Shown here piece by piece: positions 18,382 through 27,234 of a DNA stretch of 64,000 bases. Both the position numbers and the translations under genes were made by a program. Positions within the stretch are counted from its first letter, which is position 1, and each line of letters starts with the position of its first letter. The notes under the pieces were generated by a model. The model was given only the letters and a program-made list of their open reading frames with translations. It was not told the DNA's origin and ran no database searches. The stretch is from Dyella flagellata (GTDB taxonomy: Bacteria > Pseudomonadota > Gammaproteobacteria > Xanthomonadales > Rhodanobacteraceae): assembly GCF_030160275.1 (NCBI RefSeq), contig NZ_BSOA01000050.1, forward strand, positions 62,001-126,000, given 5' to 3'.

Positions 18382-19734
18382 ATGCTTTTCATGAAAGGCG
18401 TGAAAGCCGGTGCCGTGGCGGCACTGGTGATGATCACTGCTAGCGCCAACGCAGGTACGTTTCCGGATTTCGGCTATAAGCCACCGGCGAATCAGTACTC
18501 AGGACCGCTGTTTCAGCTGAGCCAGAATTATCCGGCAAGCTTGCCGAAGGGGGCGGTGCCGGAGTTCTTCAAGCTGCTGCCCGCCAAGTTCACCAACGAT
18601 TTCGAGCAATGGCGGCCGTACGTGGATGCGGTAAAAAAATACTGCCTGGAAGGCAATGTCGAAACCAACTGGGACGTGCAGAAGAACAAGCTCCGGCACT
18701 GGTATCACATCCCATGGCAGCACTACGGGCCGGCCGGGCGTGAGGGCATCCATGGGCTCACCAAGGAAGCACCGATCCAGCCTCTGCAGCTTGCGTCCAC
18801 GCAAACCGCCTCGGGCACGACCTATGCCGTCGGCATCTACAACGACATCGGTGGCTATACGATCGGCCAGGTCTGGAAGAATCCACAGGACCCTGATCCC
18901 AGCGTGACCTCCCAGCCCAACAGCTTCCATGACGGCACGGTCGTGTGCAAAGCCCTGTTTGCCGACATTGACGTGAAGACGGTGCCGTTCCTGGCCAACC
19001 CGGTGCTGTGGCAGGCCTATGTGACCGATTCCTTCGCTTCGGCCAATCGCCAGATCAAGAACGTCGCCTTGATCCAGATGGATTTCGCCGTACGCGATAG
19101 CCGTGTAAAAGGTACCGGCTGGATCTTCGGTACGTTCCAGTACAACGGTGCGATCACCGGCAAGCCTGGCTGGGACAACCTGGTGCCGGTGGGCGTGATG
19201 TGGGGCAACGATCCGGAAAACACCAAGAACGACTACACCAACAAGCAGCCCACCGTTACCAAGATCAACCCGACGATCCTGGAATCGGCGATCAATGCCA
19301 AGCCCGAACTGCCGCCCACGCACCTGGGCTGGAATGGACGCCTCAACGGTCCGGTGGATAACCCGATGAGTGCCTGCATGAGCTGTCACATGACCGCTGA
19401 AAGCCCGCAGCTCGCGGTGTTGAACCCCACCTTCCTGCCGCCGCCCGCCAAGATTCCAGATCCAGGCTCAAAGGAATGGATGCGTTGGTTCCAGAACATA
19501 GATGCGGGCGTACCGTTCAATCGCGAGGCGCTCAGCACCGACTACAGCCTGCAGCTGTCTCAGGGCATTGCCAATTTCTACGAGTGGAAATGCAACCAGG
19601 GTGGCGTCTTTGTCGATGGCGGCAACGCCTGCGAGAAGGCGGGAAGACTGCATCTGAAGCTGATGAAGTCGGCCACGCCGCCGGCACAAGTGTTCAAGGT
19701 GGAACGCGATCCGGCGATCAACGATCTGCATTGA
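18382..19734 (+). CDS. Exported protein with a single haem c motif
   Basis: A 450-residue protein. The ATG at 18382 follows AGAGGGGAAACAACGC and is preferred over an upstream in-frame start at 18292, because it leads directly into the signal peptide KAGAVAALVMITASANAG. One CMSCH motif (CxxCH) near residue 333 can bind a covalent haem; MTAESPQLAV after it may hold the distal Met. The rest, rich in Trp and Pro, matches no family that I recognise; it looks like a large mono-haem periplasmic cytochrome. A second pair of cysteines sits in the C-terminal segment (WKCNQGG, NACEKAG). Its position after a phosphoesterase and a DUF3617 protein suggests a periplasmic role. Confidence 0.75.
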   Translation: MLFMKGVKAGAVAALVMITASANAGTFPDFGYKPPANQYSGPLFQLSQNYPASLPKGAVPEFFKLLPAKFTNDFEQWRPYVDAVKKYCLEGNVETNWDVQKNKLRHWYHIPWQHYGPAGREGIHGLTKEAPIQPLQLASTQTASGTTYAVGIYNDIGGYTIGQVWKNPQDPDPSVTSQPNSFHDGTVVCKALFADIDVKTVPFLANPVLWQAYVTDSFASANRQIKNVALIQMDFAVRDSRVKGTGWIFGTFQYNGAITGKPGWDNLVPVGVMWGNDPENTKNDYTNKQPTVTKINPTILESAINAKPELPPTHLGWNGRLNGPVDNPMSACMSCHMTAESPQLAVLNPTFLPPPAKIPDPGSKEWMRWFQNIDAGVPFNREALSTDYSLQLSQGIANFYEWKCNQGGVFVDGGNACEKAGRLHLKLMKSATPPAQVFKVERDPAINDLH

Positions 19735-19754
19735 TCGCTGGCGTGATCACGCTG

Positions 19755-19783
19755 CAAACCGGGCTGGCAATCAGCCCGGTTTG
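19755..19783. terminator. Bidirectional hairpin between convergent genes
   Basis: A perfect 12-bp stem CAAACCGGGCTG / CAGCCCGGTTTG with a 5-base loop lies 20 bases after the haem-protein stop and 11 bases from the end of the PDZ gene, so it can serve both directions. Confidence 0.75.
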
Positions 19784-19794
19784 TTGTCCGCCTA

Positions 19795-20175
19795 TCAGTT
19801 CTTGGCTACCGCCACCATGCTCACGGTGTAGGTATCGCCAGTCGGATGCTTGAGTTTCAATGTCAACGATTGACCTGCATCCTTGTCCATGACGGATCGC
19901 ATGCCGAACGCGCTTGCTCCGGCAATGGTCTTGCCATCGGCCTCGATGATTTCGTCGCCCACCTTGATGCCTGCCTTGTCGGCCGGCAGTCCGGGCTGAA
20001 GATAGCTCACCACGACGCTCTTCAGTTTCGGATTCAGCATGAAACCCTCGGTCTCGACCTTGAATCCGATCCCGAACCGTCCCGGTTGACCCGCGGCGGA
20101 GACGCCCAGGCAGGTGAACAACAGCAGCATGAATACCCATGCGCGGACGGCAACGGCTGATTTCGGCTTGTGCAT
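19795..20175 (-). CDS. Small secreted PDZ-domain protein
   Basis: A 126-residue protein with a signal peptide (VFMLLLFTCLGVSAAG) and one PDZ domain: the stretch VVSYLQPGLPADKAGIKVGD followed by EIIEADGKTIAG is the typical PDZ strand-loop-helix. It lacks a protease domain, so it is not a DegP or CtpA enzyme. It probably binds peptide C-termini in the periplasm; partner unknown. It is convergent with the haem-motif gene and upstream of copy 2 of the palindromic repeat. Confidence 0.8.
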   Translation of the reverse strand: MHKPKSAVAVRAWVFMLLLFTCLGVSAAGQPGRFGIGFKVETEGFMLNPKLKSVVVSYLQPGLPADKAGIKVGDEIIEADGKTIAGASAFGMRSVMDKDAGQSLTLKLKHPTGDTYTVSMVAVAKN

Positions 20176-20216
20176 ATGAGGCGATTCTCCCTGTCAGGAA
20201 CTTGATGCGTGAATCG

Positions 20217-20289
20217 GTAGGCTGGGATGACAATCCCAGCATCGAGGATGCTGCACGTATGGCAATGCTGGGATTACATCCCAGCCTAC
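20217..20289. repeat. Dispersed palindrome, copy 2
   Basis: Arms GTAGGCTGGGATGACAATCC and the near-complement, one base shorter, surround a longer centre. The right arm contains the stop codon (20286-20288) of the RND gene, so the element reaches into the coding sequence end. Confidence 0.88.
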
Positions 20290-23200
20290 CCAACCCGCTC
20301 CACTTCGGGAACGGCCATCGGCTTACCCAATTGCCGCGACCTGCGCTTCTCTTCGCGCCGTGCCTTGCGTACGGCCTTGCGCACACGCCGGTCGTGCTGC
20401 CACAAGTAGATGGCCGGGGTACTGAGCAAAGTCAGTAACTGCGACACGAACAGTCCGCCCAGGATCGCGATACCCAGCGGCTGGCGCATCTCCGAGCCGA
20501 TGCCAAAGCCGATCGCCAACGGCAAGGCCGCACCCATCGCCACCAATGTAGTCATGGTGATCGGACGAAAACGCACCAGCGCGGCCTCGCGAATCGCCTC
20601 CGGCGGGGTGAGGCCGCCTTCGCGTTCGGCGACGAGGGCAAAGTCCACCATCAGGATCGCGTTCTTCTTCACGATGCCGATCAGCATCAGCACGGCGATC
20701 ACCGACATCGTGCTGACTTGGGTATGCGTGATCAGCATGGCGAGGAAGGCGCCCATGCCCGCGGCTGGCAAGGTAGAAAGAATGGTGAGTGGGTGGATCA
20801 GGCTCTCGTAGAGAATGCCAAGCACGATGTACATCGCCAGGATCACGGCCATGAACAGGACCAGCGCATTGGTCGCCGCTTCCATCATTTTCTGGTTGTC
20901 GCCGGTGTATTGCTTGACTATGCCGGGCGGCAACTGCGCGGCGTACATGGCCTGGTCAATGTACTTCAGGCCATCGGTCTGGCTGAGGCCTTCGGCCAGG
21001 TTGTAGTTGATCGTTGCCGATTCCAGCTGGTTGTAATGCTGCACGTCGATCGGTTCGATGCGCGGACGGATATGCGCCAGGGCCGACAGCGGCACCATCT
21101 TGTTTTGTTCGTTGCGCACATACACGTTGAGTAGCGTATTGGGACTGAGCGAATGGGCGTTGTCGGCGATGAGGATCACCTGGTACTGGTTGACGTCGGA
21201 GTAGATCACTGAAGCCGGTGTCTGCCCGAATGCATCGGCCAGGGCCTGGTCGATCTGTCCAATATTCACTTGCAATCGCGCCGCCGCGTTGCGGTCGATC
21301 TCAAGCAATTGCTGTTTGCCGATGCTGTCGAAGGTGGTGCTTACATCCTTGAACTGCTTCATTTTGCGCATCGCTTGCGCCACGCGCAGCGTGGGATGCT
21401 GCAGTGGCTGGCTGGTGGTGCTGGTGAGCGCGAAGGCGTATTGGCCTTTCGCCTTGCTGCCGCCGCTGTCGGTGAAAAAGCCCAGGCTGGTGACGGCGAC
21501 ATTGACGTCGGTCAACTTCTTGTATTGCTCGGTGAGCCGCTTGATCACCTTGTCGGCGGGATCTCGCCGCTGCCCCGGGCCCTCACCGCGCGGCTTGAGG
21601 TCGATGAAGAAGGTGGCTTCGTTGCCGACGGCGCCGTTGGTGTTGTTGCCGCCCAGGAAAGAAGCCACGTCGAGCACGGCCGGGTCGGCCAGCATCACGG
21701 CCTCCACCGCTTGCGTGCGCTTGCCGAGCAACTCGGGGGAAATGTTCGCGTCCGCCACCATGTCCGCCTGCAGCATGCCGGTATCGCCTTCGGGCATCAG
21801 TGCGCCGCCGGCGGTCTTGGTCACCGCCACCGCCAGGCCGACCGTGAGTACCAGCAGAATCAACGGTTGCCAACGCATCATGCGCCGATGCTGCATGGCC
21901 CAATCCAGGCCGCGCCGGTAGATGCTGAGCAGCCAGCGATCCAGGCGTTCCACGGCTACTTCGACTTTGCCGGGCGCCGGCCGCGCACCAGTTTCCTCAA
22001 CCAGGTAGCGGCCGCACAGCGCAGGTGTCAGCGTGAGCGACACGATGGCGGAAATCACGATGGTGGCGATCAGCGTGACCGAGAACTCGCGCATCAACAT
22101 CACCATCTGGTTGTTGCCGAACACCATCGGCGCGAACACCGCCACCAGCGACAGGGTGATCGAGATCACCGTAAAGCCGATCTCGCGCACGCCGGTCAAC
22201 GCCGCGTCCAGCGGCTTGGCGCCTTGTTCCATGTGCCGGAAGATGTTCTCGATCACCACGATGGCGTCGTCCACGACGAAGCCGATGCACAGCACCAGTG
22301 CAATCAGCGACAGCATATTGAGCGTGAAGCCCAACGAATACATCAGCACGAACGCGCCGGCCAGCGACAGCGGAATGCTGAACATCGCGATGATGGTGGG
22401 GCGCAGGCGGCGCAGGAACAGCAGCATCACCAGCGCCACCATCACGACGCTGAGCAGCAGCGCCACTTCCACCTCGTGCAAGGCGGATTTGGTCGACTGG
22501 GTCAGGTCGAAGATCGGCGTGATCTGCACGTCGGCGGGCACCAGCCGCTGCAACTTCGGCAAGGTGGCGCGGATTTCCTCCACCACCTGCACCGAATTGG
22601 CCTCCGAGCGCTTCATCACCTGCATGATTGCGGCGTGCTGGTTGTTGAACCAGGCGGCCTGGGTGGCATCCTGCTGGCCGTTGCTGAGCTTGGCGACATC
22701 GCCAAGATGCACCGGTACCCCTTTTTGATGGGCGATGACCAACGAGGCGAAGTCGGCCGGCGTATGCAGGCCATCGTTGGTGGACACCGTCATTTGTGTC
22801 ATGCCGTCGCTGAGCACGCCTTGCGGCGAGGCGACGTTGGCCGCGCGCAGCGCGTTGGCCACGTCATTCGCGGTCAGGCCTTTGGCGGTCAGCGCCGCGC
22901 CATTCAACGACACTCGCACGGCATGCGGCGAGCCGCCGATCAGCTGCGCCTGCGCCACGCCGGTAATCTGCGCCACGGCCGGACGCATCAGCGTATCGGC
23001 CAGATCGTAGAGCTTGTCCGGTGGCATGCTGGTGGAGGTCATCGCAATCAGCAGCACCGGAATCTGCGAGGTATCCGCCTTGAAATACTGCGGCGGAAAC
23101 AGCGCCATCTCCGGCGGCAGGTCCGGATTTGCCGCGTTGATGGCGGCTTGCACGTCGCGCGCGGCCTGGTCGGCGCTGCGCGACATCTCGAACTGGATCT

Positions 23201-23474
23201 GGATCAGCGAGCCACCCGAATTGGAATCGGACGTCATCTGCTGGATGCCGGGGATGCGCGCAAGCTGGCGTTCCAGCGGCGCAGTCACGGTCGAAGCCAC
23301 GGTTTGCGCGCTGGCGCCAGGTAACAAGGCAGTGACTGCCACGGCCGGGAATTGCAGGGACGGGAAGGCGGCGATGCCCAGCACCAGGTAGGCGCAGAAA
23401 CCCGCCAGCACCAGCCCGATCGCCAGCAGCGAGGTGCCGATGGGGCGGCGGATGATCGGCTCGAAGATGTTCAT
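20286..23474 (-). CDS. RND multidrug efflux permease, MdtB/MdtC-like
   Basis: A 1062-residue inner-membrane proton antiporter of the hydrophobe/amphiphile efflux RND family. The start at 23474 gives the family N-terminus MNIFEPIIRRPIGT; a GTG at 23492 is also in frame. TM4 carries the proton-relay Asp pair in GFVVDDAIVVIENIFRH, and the two large periplasmic loops are present. It lies 200 bases downstream of a close paralogue; MdtB and MdtC of enterobacteria form a mixed trimer in the same tandem order. No membrane-fusion protein or outer-membrane channel is adjacent, so these may be supplied elsewhere. The basic C-terminal tail RKARREEKRRSRQLGK is shared with the paralogue. Confidence 0.92.
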   Translation of the reverse strand: MNIFEPIIRRPIGTSLLAIGLVLAGFCAYLVLGIAAFPSLQFPAVAVTALLPGASAQTVASTVTAPLERQLARIPGIQQMTSDSNSGGSLIQIQFEMSRSADQAARDVQAAINAANPDLPPEMALFPPQYFKADTSQIPVLLIAMTSTSMPPDKLYDLADTLMRPAVAQITGVAQAQLIGGSPHAVRVSLNGAALTAKGLTANDVANALRAANVASPQGVLSDGMTQMTVSTNDGLHTPADFASLVIAHQKGVPVHLGDVAKLSNGQQDATQAAWFNNQHAAIMQVMKRSEANSVQVVEEIRATLPKLQRLVPADVQITPIFDLTQSTKSALHEVEVALLLSVVMVALVMLLFLRRLRPTIIAMFSIPLSLAGAFVLMYSLGFTLNMLSLIALVLCIGFVVDDAIVVIENIFRHMEQGAKPLDAALTGVREIGFTVISITLSLVAVFAPMVFGNNQMVMLMREFSVTLIATIVISAIVSLTLTPALCGRYLVEETGARPAPGKVEVAVERLDRWLLSIYRRGLDWAMQHRRMMRWQPLILLVLTVGLAVAVTKTAGGALMPEGDTGMLQADMVADANISPELLGKRTQAVEAVMLADPAVLDVASFLGGNNTNGAVGNEATFFIDLKPRGEGPGQRRDPADKVIKRLTEQYKKLTDVNVAVTSLGFFTDSGGSKAKGQYAFALTSTTSQPLQHPTLRVAQAMRKMKQFKDVSTTFDSIGKQQLLEIDRNAAARLQVNIGQIDQALADAFGQTPASVIYSDVNQYQVILIADNAHSLSPNTLLNVYVRNEQNKMVPLSALAHIRPRIEPIDVQHYNQLESATINYNLAEGLSQTDGLKYIDQAMYAAQLPPGIVKQYTGDNQKMMEAATNALVLFMAVILAMYIVLGILYESLIHPLTILSTLPAAGMGAFLAMLITHTQVSTMSVIAVLMLIGIVKKNAILMVDFALVAEREGGLTPPEAIREAALVRFRPITMTTLVAMGAALPLAIGFGIGSEMRQPLGIAILGGLFVSQLLTLLSTPAIYLWQHDRRVRKAVRKARREEKRRSRQLGKPMAVPEVERVG

Positions 23475-23579
23475 GCCGGCGCCTGTATCCACGCTTCCAT
23501 AACGGCCGTGTACACACCGCTTGAACGGCCGTTGCGCTGATGAAAAGTATCCATAGTTACTTCATACGCTGATGCGCAT

Positions 23580-23622
23580 GCGTACAAATGTGCTTGAAGT
23601 CGGGCCGTGCCGGAAGGCATGG
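23580..23622. repeat. ~40-bp element upstream of RND gene, copy A
   Basis: GTGCTTGAAGTCGGGCCGTG followed by CCGGAAGGCATGG matches, with few changes, the sequence at 26981-27021. Each copy lies 90-125 bases upstream of an RND permease start, and each contains TGCCGGAAGGCA, a perfect short palindrome. Confidence 0.75.
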
Positions 23623-23636
23623 CATGCTACCGATTC

Positions 23637-23662
23637 GTCATCCCAGCTTTTGCTGGGATGAC
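23637..23662. repeat. Dispersed palindrome, short copy 3
   Basis: Only the inner arms remain: GTCATCCCAGC, a TTTT loop and GCTGGGATGAC. It lies 12 bases beyond the stop of the downstream-transcribed RND gene and may act as a hairpin between the two permease genes. Confidence 0.75.
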
Positions 23663-23674
23663 GGCCGGGCAAGC

Positions 23675-26600
23675 TTACTCCACCTCGATGGCCGGAATTT
23701 GACGCCCCAACTCCCGCAATCGCCGCTTCTCCTCGCGCCGTGCCTTGCGCGCTGCTTTGCGCAGCCGGTGATCGTACGCCCACAAATAGATAGCGGGCGT
23801 GCTCAGCAAAGTGAGCAGCTGCGATACCAGCAGGCCGCCGACGATCGCGATACCCAGCGGTTGGCGCATTTCCGAGCCGATGCCGAAGCCGATCGCCAGC
23901 GGTAGCGCGGCACCCATCGCCACCAGCGTGGTCATGGTGATGGGACGGAAACGCACCAAGGCGGCCTGGCGAATCGCATCCGGCGGCGACATGCCGTGCT
24001 CGCGCTGCGCCACCAGGGCGAAATCCACCATCAGGATCGCGTTCTTCTTCACGATACCGATCAGCATCAGCACCGCGATGATCACCATCAGCGACAGTGG
24101 CGTGTGGGTAACCAGCATCGCCAGGAACGCTCCCATGCCCGCCGCCGGCAGGGTGGAAAGAATGGTCAACGGATGGCCCAGGCTCTCGTACAGGATGCCC
24201 AGCACGATGTACATGGCGAGGATGGAGCCAATCAGCAGGATAGTGCCGTTGGATTTCGCTTCCTGCAGCTGCTGGTTGCTACCGGTGAAATCCAGCTTGA
24301 CTCCGGGTGGCAAGTGCACCGCCACCGAGGCCTGCTCAATCAGCGCAATGCCCTCGCTCTGCTGTACCTTGGGTGCAAGGTTGTAGTTGATGGTGGCCAC
24401 TTGTTGTTGATTGTGGTGCCGAATGCCCAGCGGGCTGATGGTCGGCTCGATCGAAGCCAGCGCGGACAGCGGAATCATCTGTCCTTGCGTGCTGCGCACG
24501 TAAAGGTTGAGCAGCGCCTCGCTGCTCATCGTTTCCGCGCTGGACGAAGTGAGCACCACGCGGTACTGGTTGATGTCGGAGTAGATGACCGACACCTGGT
24601 TCTGTCCGAACGAGTTGGTCAACACCGCATCGATGTCGCCGATACTGACGTGCAGACGGCCGGCCTTCTCGCGGTCGATCCTGAGCTGCTGTTCCTTGCC
24701 GGTGAGGTCGAAATTGCTGCTGACGTCGGTCAGCTGTGAGATGGTGCGCAGCTTGCGCACCATGTTCAAGGTGATCGGCTGCAATTCCTGGTGGCCGGTG
24801 GTGTCGAGGATCTGGAATTCGTACTGGCCTGCATTGTCGCCCGCGCCGCCGCCGTTGAAAAACTGGATGGGGTTGAAGTACGCCTTGAGGCCCGCGATCG
24901 GCTCGAATTTTTTCTGCAGCCGTTTGATCACTTCTTTGATGTCGTCGCGACGCTCGCCCGGGCTATCGCCGCGAGGTTTGAGGTCCGCGTACATCGAGGC
25001 GGTATTGCCTACGGCAGCGCCGTTACCGTTGTTTTCGCCGCCCAGGATGGTCAGCACGTCGAGCGTGGCGGGGTCATCCTTGAGGATCTTGTTGGCCTGT
25101 TCGACGCGCTCGGTCAGCGCGCCGGGCGAAATGTTGGCGTCGGCGCGGAGCATGACGGCAAGTTGCCCGGTATCCTGGTCGGGCATGAAGGTGCCGCCAG
25201 CGGTCTTCACCACGGCGATGGCCAGCAGCACGGTAAGGATGAGCAAGGTAAGCGGCTGCCAGCGCATCACCCGGCGATGGTGCATGGCCCAGTCCAGCGC
25301 GCGTTCGTAATGGCTGTGTAGCCAGCGATCGAAGCGCAGCAGCGCCTGCTCGATGCGCGAAGGCGGTGTGCCCGATTGCGTTTCGGGTTTCAGGAAGTAG
25401 CCGCACAGGGCTGGCGTAAGCGTGAGCGAGACGATCGCCGAGATCACCACCGCCGCCGTCAACGTGACCGAGAACTCGCGCAGCAGGATGATCAGCATGT
25501 TGTCGCCGAACAACAGCGGCGCGAACACCGCGATCAGCGACAGCGTAATCGAAATCACCGTGAAGCCGATTTCGCGCACGCCGCGCAACGATGCGTCCAG
25601 CGCCGGTTCACCGTGCTCCATGTGGCGCACGATGTTCTCGATCACCACGATCGCATCGTCCACCACGAAGCCGATGCACAGCACCAGCGCCACCAGCGAA
25701 AGCGTATTGAGCGTGTAACCGAGCGCCCACATCACCACGAAGGCGCCTGCCAGCGAAAGCGGCACACTCAGCGCGGCGATCAGCATGGGGCGCAATCGGC
25801 GCAGAAACACCAGCATCACCAGCGCCACCAGCACGATGCTGATCAGCAGGGCGACCTCAACTTCATGCAGGGCGGACTTGGTGGCCTGGGTGAAGTCGAA
25901 GATCGGCGTGATCTGCACGTCCGCCGGCAGATAGCGCTTCAACATCGGCAGCTTGGCGCGCACCGCCTCGGCGGTGGTGACCGCGTTGGCTTCCGGCCGT
26001 TTGTTGATCTGCACGCCCACCGTACGCGTACCGTTGAACCAGGCCGCCTGGTACTTGTCCTGCTCGCCGCTGCTTACCTTGGCCACGTCCGACAGGTGTA
26101 CCGGTACGCCCTTGCGCGTAGCGATCACCAGCTGCGCGAAATCCTGCGGCGTATGCAGCGCATCGTTGGCGGTAACCGTCATCTGCGTCTTGCCGTCGGT
26201 CAGCGTGCCCTGCGGCGAGGTCACGTTGGCGGCGATCAGGGCATTGCGGATGTCGTTGGCGGTCAGCCCTCTGGCAGACATCGCGGAGGTATTCATGTCC
26301 ACGCGCACGGCGTGCGGGGTGCCGCCGAATACCTGCACCTGCGACACGCCCGGGATCTGCGCGAACACGGGGCTGAGCAGAGTATCGGTGAGGTCGTACA
26401 GGCGATCGGGCGGCAGGCTGCTGGAGGTCAGCGCCAAATGCAAGATGGGAATCTGCGAGGTATCGCGCTTGAAATAAGCGGGCGGGCTCGGCAGTTGCGG
26501 CAGGTCAGGCTGGGCCGCGTTGAGGGCGGTCTGCACGTCTTCGGCGGCCTTGTCCACGTTCACGCCAAAGTCGAAGCGCACAATCACGGTGACGCTGCCT

Positions 26601-26857
26601 TGGTTCGCGTTGCCGTAGATCTCCTGCACGCCAGGAATGCGACCCAGGTGGCGTTCCAACGGCGCCAGCACCGTGTTGGCCATGGTCTCAGGGCTGGCGC
26701 CCGGCTCGGAGGCGACCACGAAGACGCCGGGAAAATCGAACGTCGGCAGGGCGGCCACGCCTAGCATCAGATAGGCGCAGAACCCGGCGATGATCAGCCC
26801 GATGGCCAGCAGCGAGGTGCCGATGGGTCGGCGGACGAAGGGCGCGAAAAGATTCAT
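23675..26857 (-). CDS. RND multidrug efflux permease, MdtB/MdtC-like (upstream partner)
   Basis: A 1060-residue RND permease starting MNLFAPFVRRPIGTSLLAIG. It carries the TM4 proton-relay pair in GFVVDDAIVVIENIVRH and the same domain order as its neighbour, with a similar basic tail (RKARREEKRRLRELGR). The two genes are clearly paralogues, transcribed in the same direction with ~180-200 bases between them, which suggests an MdtBC-like heteromeric pump. Substrates of such pumps include bile salts, novobiocin and metals in known cases; nothing here fixes the substrate. Again no periplasmic adaptor gene is adjacent. Confidence 0.92.
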   Translation of the reverse strand: MNLFAPFVRRPIGTSLLAIGLIIAGFCAYLMLGVAALPTFDFPGVFVVASEPGASPETMANTVLAPLERHLGRIPGVQEIYGNANQGSVTVIVRFDFGVNVDKAAEDVQTALNAAQPDLPQLPSPPAYFKRDTSQIPILHLALTSSSLPPDRLYDLTDTLLSPVFAQIPGVSQVQVFGGTPHAVRVDMNTSAMSARGLTANDIRNALIAANVTSPQGTLTDGKTQMTVTANDALHTPQDFAQLVIATRKGVPVHLSDVAKVSSGEQDKYQAAWFNGTRTVGVQINKRPEANAVTTAEAVRAKLPMLKRYLPADVQITPIFDFTQATKSALHEVEVALLISIVLVALVMLVFLRRLRPMLIAALSVPLSLAGAFVVMWALGYTLNTLSLVALVLCIGFVVDDAIVVIENIVRHMEHGEPALDASLRGVREIGFTVISITLSLIAVFAPLLFGDNMLIILLREFSVTLTAAVVISAIVSLTLTPALCGYFLKPETQSGTPPSRIEQALLRFDRWLHSHYERALDWAMHHRRVMRWQPLTLLILTVLLAIAVVKTAGGTFMPDQDTGQLAVMLRADANISPGALTERVEQANKILKDDPATLDVLTILGGENNGNGAAVGNTASMYADLKPRGDSPGERRDDIKEVIKRLQKKFEPIAGLKAYFNPIQFFNGGGAGDNAGQYEFQILDTTGHQELQPITLNMVRKLRTISQLTDVSSNFDLTGKEQQLRIDREKAGRLHVSIGDIDAVLTNSFGQNQVSVIYSDINQYRVVLTSSSAETMSSEALLNLYVRSTQGQMIPLSALASIEPTISPLGIRHHNQQQVATINYNLAPKVQQSEGIALIEQASVAVHLPPGVKLDFTGSNQQLQEAKSNGTILLIGSILAMYIVLGILYESLGHPLTILSTLPAAGMGAFLAMLVTHTPLSLMVIIAVLMLIGIVKKNAILMVDFALVAQREHGMSPPDAIRQAALVRFRPITMTTLVAMGAALPLAIGFGIGSEMRQPLGIAIVGGLLVSQLLTLLSTPAIYLWAYDHRLRKAARKARREEKRRLRELGRQIPAIEVE

Positions 26858-26980
26858 CGGCTCACCCGCGTCCGTGCGTCAGGCAAGCGCAAGCCACGGC
26901 CGCAGTCATTCCGCGCGAGGCGTGGCGCAAGCAATAGGAAGGGCGCATTCATGGGCACCTTTATGCCTTGGAGGCCAGAA

Positions 26981-27021
26981 GCGTAAATGTGCCTGAAGTC
27001 CGGCCATGCCGGAAGGCATGG
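26981..27021. repeat. ~40-bp element upstream of RND gene, copy B
   Basis: GTGCCTGAAGTCCGGCCATG followed by CCGGAAGGCATGG; counterpart of 23580-23622. Either a regulatory site shared by both permeases or a dispersed repeat; two copies in one window cannot decide. Confidence 0.75.
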
Positions 27022-27076
27022 AAGTTCCGTTTCAAGAATTGAGTGGATCTCACACCCGTCGGAAACAGCCAGTTCC

Positions 27077-27106
27077 GTAGGCTGGGACGCAATCCCAGCA
27101 CGCATG
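27077..27106. repeat. Dispersed palindrome, degenerate copy 4
   Basis: GTAGGCTGGGACGCAATCCC followed by AGC forms one half of the family element; the second half is too decayed to define. Confidence 0.6.
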
Positions 27107-27192
27107 AGACCGCGAGGAGCTGGGGGATTGCCCAGGAGTGAGGATCGGCTCCGTCAGTGGAAGTCCGTGAACCAATCAACTCAAGTGCCGTA

Positions 27193-27221
27193 GATCCCTT
27201 CCCGCCGGGCAGGAAGGGATC
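27193..27221 (-). terminator. Hairpin after the TonB receptor gene
   Basis: A perfect 10-bp stem GATCCCTTCC / GGAAGGGATC with a 9-base loop lies 13 bases beyond the receptor stop codon. No T-tract is present. Confidence 0.6.
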
Positions 27222-27234
27222 GAACTTCGTTAGT

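Larger units (their letters stand above)
26858..27234. other. Intergenic region with repeats, no gene seen
   Basis: This 377-base gap upstream of the RND pair holds copy B of the ~40-bp element (26981-27021), a degenerate copy of the GTAGGCTGGGA palindrome (27077-27106) and the hairpin after the TonB receptor gene (27193-27221). No membrane-fusion protein remnant was recognised in any frame. The promoter of the RND genes should lie here. Confidence 0.5.

Noticed and set aside
21270-23324. A 684-codon plus-strand frame opposite the RND permease
   Set aside because: It is the mirror of high-GC codons of a well-supported gene, with His/Arg/Gln-rich low-complexity protein and no family pattern.
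26858-27234. A possible membrane-fusion protein or its remnant upstream of the RND pair
   Set aside because: All frames are short and show no lipoyl or coiled-coil pattern; only repeats and a hairpin were found.
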